From positions 1 to 5,567 of the forward strand of contig JACMLC010000737.1 in the NCBI GenBank assembly GCA_014379795.1: 5,567 nucleotides of DNA, written 5' to 3'. The first letter of the stretch is position 1, and each line of letters begins with the position of its first letter. Made by a program: the position numbers and the translations under genes. This document shows, piece by piece, positions 1 to 4,650 of this stretch. The notes under the pieces are model-generated. The model searched no databases. It saw only the letters and a program-made list of their open reading frames with translations, and had not been told where the DNA came from. The stretch is from Pyrinomonadaceae bacterium. GTDB lineage: Bacteria; Acidobacteriota; Blastocatellia; Pyrinomonadales; Pyrinomonadaceae.

Positions 1-176
1 GCATTCTCCGAAAAGGCGTTCAACTCGTCCGCGTCCAGATGCGTCATGCCGCTCTCTTCCGCTCTCACTCCGCCGCCGCTCTCGTTATGAAGAGCTGAAG
101 CGATTGGCGCAGCGGCTCCGCGCCGCGCGTGACGGCGTAAGAGACGGTCTATTTCCATGTTGGGGTCGAGTTTCAT
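1..176 (-). CDS. N-terminal part of a probable zf-HC2-type anti-sigma protein (runs off left edge)
   Basis: An open minus-strand frame begins at ATG 176-174 (MKLDPNMEIDRLLRR) and stays open to the window edge, giving 58 codons. An alternative start is the second ATG at codon 7. Neither has a clear Shine-Dalgarno sequence. The early part is basic (RRHARRG), followed by a Gly/Ser linker and then THLDADELNAFSENA. From memory of acidobacterial proteins, a HLDADE(L/M)xAFxEN motif directly precedes a cysteine/histidine zf-HC2 domain in membrane proteins encoded next to sigma factor genes; the cysteines themselves would lie beyond the edge. The gene follows the sigma factor gene on the same strand after 97 nt, which fits a sigma/anti-sigma pair. 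The coding call is fairly safe. The function is an inference from one motif and the gene order. Confidence 0.6.
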   Translation of the reverse strand, partial: MKLDPNMEIDRLLRRHARRGAAAPIASALHNESGGGVRAEESGMTHLDADELNAFSEN

Positions 177-273
177 TTTTGAGCTTACTACAGCATTGCC
201 GCGCGCTTCGCTTAAACGGCGACTGTCTTAAGAACGCTTTGCCACCAATTTGCTTGCGGCCTCTTTCATCACT

Positions 274-1257
274 TTAATCGCCTTGCTGCGCCTGTCTCTC
301 ACCGGGCACAGCCTCCGTCAGCATCATTTCCAAATCCGTTTCGAGATGCGTTGCGGCCTCTGCCAGCGTGCGCGTCGTCTCGTCTCGCGTCCAGCCGTGC
401 TCTTTCATCAGAGCGGCTTCGACTTGCTTTCTAATTTCCCCTTGGACGCGCGTCAGGCGGCGGCTCGCGGTGGCCTCATGCACGCCCAAGACCGCTCCCG
501 CTTCGCGCAGGCGCAAGCCGTCGAAATAATAGAGCTTGACGAGCAAGCGGTCTTCCGGCGCGAGGCTTGCGACCGCAGCAGCCAGCGCAGCCTCTACATC
601 ACCCGCCGCGCGCTGCTCTGAAAGCGCGCTCTCAGGGTCTGAAGGAGACTGCGCCGCGCTAAAAGATTCTTCAGGGCGGTTGGAAGCACGCGCCAGCCTG
701 TCAAATTCCGCGTCCTCTTCCGTCTGTACGAGCCGCGCGCTTTTGCGATGCTGGTCAACGGCCAACTGCCCTACGACCGCGCGCAGCCACCCGCCCAAAC
801 TTCCGCGCCCCGAATAATATGCGAGCTTTCCGGCAGGCCGCCCGTCCGCGCGCACGCGCAGGCCATGCAGCTCAGCCCAGATGGATTGCGCCAAATCTTC
901 CGCCGCGTCCTCGTTCGAGCTGGCGTTGCGCGCAGCAGATCGCACAGTGGCTCCGAATCTTTCCACCAAATCATGCCACGCGGTCTGGTCTCCGCGCTCG
1001 CAGGCGACGATCAAACACAAGTCGTCCGCATGCAGCGAATCCAAAAATTCGTTGACCGCAACGGGCTGAGCCTGCGGGTCATCACGCAAGAGATATTTAT
1101 CGAGCGCGGCGCGCACACGCGCGGTCAAATCTTCAACCGTCAGCGAACGCGCATCCGCAGCACGCGCGATCAGTTTGGCTGTGCCCGCGGCAACGAGTTT
1201 TTCCGTTTGTGCGTTTATCTGGCTCAAAGGGGGTTTTCGGTGTCTCCCGCTGGTCAA
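274..1257 (-). CDS. Sigma-70 family (ECF-like) RNA polymerase sigma factor
   Basis: A 327-residue protein expected to bind core RNA polymerase and direct it to a set of promoters. Residues about 80-175 look like sigma region 2: LCLIVACERGDQTAWHDLVE, then EDAAEDLAQSIW, then GSLGGWLRAVVGQLAVDQHR, the usual core-binding and -10 recognition helices. An acidic Ser/Glu-rich linker covers about 179-222. Residues about 223-283 look like region 4: LAPEDRLLVKLYYFDGLRLREAGAVLGV, then HEATASRRLTRVQGEIRK, the -35 recognition helix-turn-helix. About 80 residues precede region 2, and a 40-residue tail follows region 4, so the protein is longer than a minimal ECF factor of roughly 200 residues. The only start before the upstream stop (TAA, 1263-1261) is TTG 1257. 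A second TTG at codon 11 is possible, and neither has a good Shine-Dalgarno sequence. The gene is divergent from queE and is followed by a probable anti-sigma gene. Family is fairly certain, subgroup and target genes are not. Confidence 0.85.
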   Translation of the reverse strand: MTSGRHRKPPLSQINAQTEKLVAAGTAKLIARAADARSLTVEDLTARVRAALDKYLLRDDPQAQPVAVNEFLDSLHADDLCLIVACERGDQTAWHDLVERFGATVRSAARNASSNEDAAEDLAQSIWAELHGLRVRADGRPAGKLAYYSGRGSLGGWLRAVVGQLAVDQHRKSARLVQTEEDAEFDRLARASNRPEESFSAAQSPSDPESALSEQRAAGDVEAALAAAVASLAPEDRLLVKLYYFDGLRLREAGAVLGVHEATASRRLTRVQGEIRKQVEAALMKEHGWTRDETTRTLAEAATHLETDLEMMLTEAVPGERQAQQGD

Positions 1258-1295
1258 GCGTTATGCTAACACGAACCGGCTCTCTTTCCAGCCAT

Positions 1296-1329
1296 CTCAA
1301 GAGTAGTTGATGCAACAACTCTCTTCGAG
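1296..1329. repeat. Imperfect inverted repeat (hairpin) between the divergent sigma and queE genes
   Basis: Three paired blocks surround the loop ATGCAA (1310-1315). AGTTG (1305-1309) pairs with CAACT (1316-1320). AAGAG (1299-1303) pairs with CTCTT (1321-1325). CTC (1296-1298) pairs with GAG (1327-1329). T1304 and C1326 are single-base bulges. That makes 13 base pairs about 42 nt upstream of the queE -35 box. It could be an operator dyad or a hairpin in the sigma gene leader. No function is shown by sequence alone. Confidence 0.35.
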
Positions 1330-1370
1330 CGATGTATCGGGAAAGCCTGAGAGCATCAACAGATAACTCT

Positions 1371-1400
1371 TTGACAGCATCCGCCAGCCTCAAATAGAAT
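1371..1400 (+). promoter_or_regulatory. Probable sigma-70 type promoter of queE-queC
   Basis: A perfect -35 hexamer TTGACA (1371-1376) is followed after 18 nt by TAGAAT (1395-1400), one mismatch from the -10 consensus TATAAT. Transcription would start near 1407, leaving a leader of about 20 nt before the queE ATG. That is too short for a preQ1 riboswitch, so no riboswitch control is evident here. Confidence 0.55.
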
Positions 1401-1414
1401 CGCTCTCATCATTC

Positions 1415-1421
1415 AAAAAGG
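1415..1421 (+). promoter_or_regulatory. Weak ribosome binding site of queE
   Basis: AAAAAGG ends 4 nt before the ATG at 1426. It is short and close to the start codon. The start choice is supported more strongly by the protein, because MLRVTEIFRSIQGES matches the usual N-terminus of the family without extra residues. Confidence 0.4.
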
Positions 1422-1425
1422 CATC

Positions 1426-2070
1426 ATGCTACGCGTCACCGAAATCTTTCGCTCGATTCAAGGCGAGTCCACACACGCGGGTCGTCCATGCACTTTTGTG
1501 CGCCTGACGGGCTGTCCGATGCGCTGTGTTTGGTGCGACAGCGAGTACACTTTCACGGGCGGCGAGCACGTCTCGATTGAAGACGTGATGGAGCAGGTGC
1601 GCGCATACGCTTGCAAGCTGGTCGAAGTCACGGGCGGCGAACCGCTCGCGCAGCGCGAGGCTTTTACCTTGATTGAACGCCTGTGCGATGAAGGCTACGA
1701 GGTTTTGATTGAGACCGGGGGCTTCGTTTCAACCGAAAAAGTTGACGAACGCGCAAGGCTCATCCTCGATGTCAAATGCCCCGCTTCCGGCGAAGAGGCG
1801 CGCAACCACTGGCCTAATCTGGAACGCCTGAGAGCCGATTTTGACGAAGTCAAGTTTGTCATCGCAGAGCGCACAGACTGGGATTATGCGTGCCTGATTA
1901 TCAAGCGATACGATCTTGAGCAGCGCACAAAGGCCGTGCTGATCTCGCCCGTCCGGGAAAAAGTTTCTTTGCAAGAAGTGGCCGACTGGATTTCTTCAAG
2001 CGGAATGAACGTTCGCATGCAGTTGCAGATGCACAAGCAAATCTGGGGCGCGGACGCGCGCGGCGTGTGA
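1426..2070 (+). CDS. queE: 7-carboxy-7-deazaguanine synthase QueE (radical SAM)
   Basis: A cytoplasmic radical SAM enzyme that rearranges 6-carboxy-5,6,7,8-tetrahydropterin to 7-carboxy-7-deazaguanine (CDG), the ring-contraction step in making preQ0 for queuosine. The 214-residue length is normal for the family. Visible marks are EIFRSIQGES at 6-15 (substrate side), the iron-sulfur cluster motif C30-x3-C34-x2-C37 followed by DSEYTF, the S-adenosylmethionine-binding motif TGGEP at 69-73, IETGG at 95-99, DVKCP at 115-119 and QMHKQIWG at 201-208 near the C-terminus. All key residues seem present, so the enzyme should be active. The stop codon overlaps a possible GTG start of queC by 4 nt, so the two genes are probably one transcript with coupled translation. 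A good promoter lies just upstream. An alternative reading, a general radical SAM activase, is unlikely given the queC neighbour. Confidence 0.93.
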   Translation: MLRVTEIFRSIQGESTHAGRPCTFVRLTGCPMRCVWCDSEYTFTGGEHVSIEDVMEQVRAYACKLVEVTGGEPLAQREAFTLIERLCDEGYEVLIETGGFVSTEKVDERARLILDVKCPASGEEARNHWPNLERLRADFDEVKFVIAERTDWDYACLIIKRYDLEQRTKAVLISPVREKVSLQEVADWISSSGMNVRMQLQMHKQIWGADARGV

Positions 2071-2855
2071 AAGGCAAGGATGTGGGTGGATTTAACGAAA
2101 ATGCTTTAGGCATAATGGCAGACGAAGATGAGCTTGAGGAACTTGAAGCTTCTACTTCATCCTTCATCCTTCATCCTTCCGCCTTGCCTTTAGCCGTTTG
2201 TCTTGTTTCGGGCGGGATGGATTCATGCGTCACCGCCGCCATCGCGCATGAAGAAACTGCTGAGCTGGCCTTTTTGCATGTCTCATACGGGCAGCGCACA
2301 GAGGCGCGCGAGCGTAGAGCTTTTGAAGAGATTGCCGATTACTACAGGGTCTCGAAACGCATGGCAGTTTCGATTGAGCATCTGGCTCGCATCGGCGGAT
2401 CGTCTTTAACGGATGAAGGCATCGCTGTCTCGGATGCTGATCTCGCGGCGCAAGGGATACCGGCGAGCTACGTTCCTTTTCGTAACGCGCACCTGCTGGC
2501 AATTGCCGTCAGTTGGGCTGAAGTTATCAAGGCCGAGAGCATCTACATCGGCGCGGTCGCGGAAGATTCTTCGGGTTATCCTGATTGCCGCCCGGAATTT
2601 TACGAAGCGTTCGAGCGCGTGATAGAAGTGGGCACGCGTCCCGAAACCGTGATAAAAATCAGGACGCCGGTCATCGCTCTCAGCAAAAAAGAGATTGTAC
2701 AACGCGGGCTTTTCCTTGATGCCCCGCTCAATCTGACGTGGTCTTGTTACAAGGAATCCGAGTTGGCCTGCGGGCGTTGTGATTCATGTGCGCTGCGCCT
2801 GCGCGCTTTTCGTCAGGCAGGGGTTGCAGACCCCATTGCTTATGAGTCAGAATAG
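2067..2855 (+). CDS. queC: 7-cyano-7-deazaguanine (preQ0) synthase QueC
   Basis: An ATP-dependent cytoplasmic ligase that converts the carboxylate of CDG to the nitrile of preQ0 with ammonia. In the 262-residue frame, the PP-loop ATP-binding motif is SGGMDS (48-53). SYGQR lies at 73-77, YVPFRN at 135-140, SGYPDCRPEFYEAF at 169-182 and the core motif KIRTPVIALSKKEI at 197-210. A probable zinc site is formed by C227, C235, C238 and C241 (SCYKE, then CGRCDSC). QueC usually begins only a few residues before the PP-loop, so this frame has about 40 extra residues. Start options are GTG 2067 (GTGA overlap with the queE stop), ATG 2115 with a weak AGG upstream, or TTG 2184, which would give MPLAVCLVSGG. 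The extra segment contains acidic DEDELEELEAS and a stretch encoded by a 7-nt tandem repeat. Function is secure, the start is not. queD and queF are not nearby. Confidence 0.93.
   Translation: MKGKDVGGFNENALGIMADEDELEELEASTSSFILHPSALPLAVCLVSGGMDSCVTAAIAHEETAELAFLHVSYGQRTEARERRAFEEIADYYRVSKRMAVSIEHLARIGGSSLTDEGIAVSDADLAAQGIPASYVPFRNAHLLAIAVSWAEVIKAESIYIGAVAEDSSGYPDCRPEFYEAFERVIEVGTRPETVIKIRTPVIALSKKEIVQRGLFLDAPLNLTWSCYKESELACGRCDSCALRLRAFRQAGVADPIAYESE
2155..2179 (+). repeat. Heptanucleotide tandem repeat (CTTCATC, 3.6 copies) in the 5' part of queC
   Basis: CTTCATC occurs at 2155-2161, 2162-2168 and 2169-2175, followed by a partial CTTC at 2176-2179. Translated in the queC frame it contributes SSFILHPS, just ahead of the PP-loop. 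The unit is not a multiple of three, so loss or gain of one copy would change the frame of anything translated through it. Confidence 0.9.
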
Positions 2856-2905
2856 CGTTTCTCCCAAGCTCTTCTTAGTCGGATGGATGACAACTTGTTG
2901 ACTCG

Positions 2906-2937
2906 TCAAGGCATCTGAAATCAGCCCCCTTGATTTT
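2906..2937 (+). terminator. Possible weak intrinsic terminator after queC
   Basis: TCAAGG (2906-2911) can pair with CCTTGA (2928-2933), followed by TTTT up to 2937. The stem is only 6 bp with a 16-nt loop, and an AAATCA/TGATTT alternative competes with it. At best this is a weak terminator between queC and the next gene, which begins 116 nt after the queC stop. Confidence 0.22.
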
Positions 2938-2957
2938 GGGAGCCTGACATTTCCTCT

Positions 2958-2963
2958 GGAGGA
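2958..2963 (+). promoter_or_regulatory. Strong ribosome binding site of the TPR protein gene
   Basis: GGAGGA ends 8 nt before ATG 2972. It is the only near-consensus Shine-Dalgarno sequence in the window. It fixes the start of this gene and suggests efficient translation. Confidence 0.8.
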
Positions 2964-2971
2964 ATCTTCAA

Positions 2972-4273
2972 ATGTATCGCAAATACTTTTTCATTTCGTT
3001 GGTCACAGCCATTGTGCTGGTGATGGGCGGCAGCTCGGCTTTTGCGCAGGCGACAGGGATTGTGCGCGGTAAAGTTATGCTGAAACAAGCCGATGGCAAG
3101 ACCGTGCCCGCACCCGGCGCAGTGGTTGATGTTTATCGTCTGGAAGTAGCCGGTAAGCAGGAAAATATCAAGACGAATAAGCGCGGTGAATTTCAGGCTA
3201 TAGGTCTTCTCGTTGGCGGGAAGTATATTTTGTCCATCAGCGCTCCTAACGCCGCGCCGTTTATCAGATCCAACATCAAGCCCGGAATGTCGGAAGAATA
3301 TGTAATCAATCTTGATCCGGGTAACGGTCAGCGATACACGATGGAGGAAGCTAAAAAGCTTGCGGTAAGCAAAGAAGATGGTTCAGCCGGAAGCACTGCC
3401 ACCGGCGGCGGCGAGAGCGCAGAGGCTAAAGCCGACCGTGAGGAGAAGATACGCAAAAACGCCGAAATTACGGCCAGTAACATGAAGGTCGAAGAGATCA
3501 ATGCTCTCTACAACAGGGCTGCCAAGGAAGGCGGCGCAGCCTACACGGCCAAACGCTATCCCGAAGCTATCGCCATATATTCAGAAGCCATCACTGCCGA
3601 CACGGAGCATCCGGGAGCGCCTGCGATCTTGACTAACCGGTCTATCGTTCTCAGATTGACCGGCGTGGATAAGTTTAATGCTGCCTTACAGGCCAAAGAC
3701 GCGGATGGCAAAGCGGCAGCCAAGGCGGATTGGACGCAGTCGTATAAGGATGCAACCATGGCCGTCGCAAGACTCAAAGCGCAGCCCCCTCCAGCGGATG
3801 CGTCCGCCGCAGCAAACCATAAAGACCAGTATTATCGTGCCTTGCTGGCTCGCGCTTCGATCATGAAACTTTATGTCCCGCTAGTTGATCAGAAGAAAAT
3901 AGATGAAGGTTTTACGGCGTATCAGGAGTATCTGGCGGCTGAGCCGGACGCCGAAGCGAAATCGAAAATGCAGCTCGAATTCGCGCAGATGCTTTTTGAC
4001 GCGGGCGCAGTGGACAAATCCGTGGTCGAATTTCAGAAAATCCTTGAAGCCAGCCCGGATAACGTGGAAGCCATGCTGGGAGCAGGTCTCTCGCTTTTCA
4101 GCTCCGGCGACAACACTAAATATCAGGAAGCGGCAAATTACTTACAACGCTTCGTGGACAAAGCTCCGGACACACATGCCCTTAAAGCAGATGCCAAAGC
4201 CGTCTTGGAAAATTTGAAGAGCCAAAACGTCAAACCGCAAAAGGGTAATACCGGCGGACGCCGTCGCGGGTAG
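2972..4273 (+). CDS. Exported TPR protein with carboxypeptidase-regulatory-like domain
   Basis: A 433-residue protein whose exact job is not known. Residues 1-25 form a signal peptide: basic MYRK, hydrophobic core FFISLVTAIVLVMGG, and cleavage after AFA before QA. There is no lipobox cysteine. Residues about 28-115 look like a carboxypeptidase-regulatory-like beta-sandwich: GIVRGKVML, then PAPGAVVDVYRLEV, then TNKRGEFQAIGLLVGGKYILSIS. A charged, probably helical stretch (about 148-185) links to TPR-type helix pairs. One is near 188-210 (AYTAKRYPEAIAIYSEAITAD), with others at about 286-325, 332-363 and 366-398. The tail is basic (GGRRRG). The mature protein has no cysteine, common in exported proteins. 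TPR arrays usually bind other proteins, so a scaffold role in the periplasm or at the envelope is plausible. It has its own strong ribosome binding site and a strong terminator, with no evident link to queC upstream. Confidence 0.9.
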   Translation: MYRKYFFISLVTAIVLVMGGSSAFAQATGIVRGKVMLKQADGKTVPAPGAVVDVYRLEVAGKQENIKTNKRGEFQAIGLLVGGKYILSISAPNAAPFIRSNIKPGMSEEYVINLDPGNGQRYTMEEAKKLAVSKEDGSAGSTATGGGESAEAKADREEKIRKNAEITASNMKVEEINALYNRAAKEGGAAYTAKRYPEAIAIYSEAITADTEHPGAPAILTNRSIVLRLTGVDKFNAALQAKDADGKAAAKADWTQSYKDATMAVARLKAQPPPADASAAANHKDQYYRALLARASIMKLYVPLVDQKKIDEGFTAYQEYLAAEPDAEAKSKMQLEFAQMLFDAGAVDKSVVEFQKILEASPDNVEAMLGAGLSLFSSGDNTKYQEAANYLQRFVDKAPDTHALKADAKAVLENLKSQNVKPQKGNTGGRRRG

Positions 4274-4293
4274 GAATTTCTTTTCAGGACTTC

Positions 4294-4331
4294 AAAGGCC
4301 GCGCCTCAGTTTAACGAGGCGCGGCCTTTTT
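4294..4331 (+). terminator. Strong intrinsic terminator of the TPR protein gene
   Basis: A perfect 14-bp stem is formed by 4294-4307 (AAAGGCCGCGCCTC) and 4316-4329, with the 8-nt loop AGTTTAAC and a T run at 4327-4331. It begins 20 nt after the stop codon. On the minus strand the exit is TTTGAA, so it may also work partly in the other direction. Confidence 0.93.
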
Positions 4332-4335
4332 GGGC

Positions 4336-4403
4336 TTTGCCCGACAATAGCCTTTTGCCCGACGATTAAATTGCTTGCCCGATAATTTTTGCTGCGCGAT
4401 AAT
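4336..4403 (+). repeat. Four degenerate TTGCCCGAYRAT repeats
   Basis: TTGCCCGACAAT lies at 4337-4348, TTGCCCGACGAT at 4355-4366, TTGCCCGATAAT at 4375-4386 and the weaker CTGCGCGATAAT at 4392-4403. Spacings between starts are 18, 20 and 17 nt. The array begins right after the terminator and ends where the zinc-ribbon remnant begins. The units are not palindromic and too close together for CRISPR. Confidence 0.6.
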
Positions 4404-4405
4404 GA

Positions 4406-4528
4406 ATTCTGCGTGACACTGAAAACGAGCCGCGTGTGTGTCCGAAGTGTAAGAGTCCATATTGGAACAAGCCGCGTAAAGCTGCGAAGCCTTCTAAGAA
4501 GCAGCCAGCGACGGGCATTCCGGCGTAG
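4406..4528 (+). pseudogene. C-terminal half of a small zinc-ribbon protein, without start
   Basis: Following a stop at 4403-4405, a plus-strand frame of 40 codons reads ILRDTENEPRVCPKCKSPYW, continues NKPRKAAKPSKKQPATGIPA and ends at TAG 4526-4528. The core CPKCKSPYWNKPRK closely resembles the second half of small bacterial zinc-ribbon proteins, which have a first CxxC about 20 residues earlier followed by a Trp/Arg stretch and an ENPxxCPxCKSPYW-like knuckle. Here the first CxxC is absent, a stop sits just upstream, and there is no ATG, GTG or TTG start or ribosome binding site. I therefore read it as the truncated end of a former gene, possibly broken at the repeat array next to it. An intact tiny gene using the CTG at 4409 is possible but unlikely. 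Confidence 0.5.
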
Positions 4529-4650
4529 TTGCTTAATAGCTCTCATTGGGTGACAAGTAGCACGAAAAGCGCACTGACACTTGCTCCAAGCCCGAAAGCG
4601 ATAAATAAGCCAAGAACCATCTCGCGCAACGAGACAGCGTGACCGTGTGG

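Noticed and set aside
250..621. Plus-strand open frame of 123 codons
   Set aside because: Antisense to the end of the sigma factor gene. The Arg/Gln-rich translation has no domain signs.
748..1269. Plus-strand open frame of 173 codons
   Set aside because: It lies wholly antisense to the sigma factor gene, whose regions 2 and 4 are recognisable. The translation has no recognisable motif and is explained by GC-rich codon shadowing.
1133..1393. Minus-strand open frame upstream of and overlapping the sigma gene
   Set aside because: It overlaps the sigma gene start by about 125 nt in another frame, starts at TTG without a ribosome binding site, and ends in a low-quality Arg/Cys stretch. Its first 40 residues look protein-like, but this is not enough for a call.
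1401..1425. preQ1 riboswitch ahead of queE
   Set aside because: The predicted leader is about 20 nt, too short for an aptamer, and no stem followed by an A-rich tail is visible.
2898..2926. Promoter for the TPR gene starting from TTGACT at 2898-2903
   Set aside because: No acceptable -10 hexamer lies 16-18 nt downstream.
4336..4403. CRISPR array
   Set aside because: The repeated unit is only about 12 nt, with 5-8 nt between units and degenerate copies. This is far from CRISPR repeat and spacer sizes.
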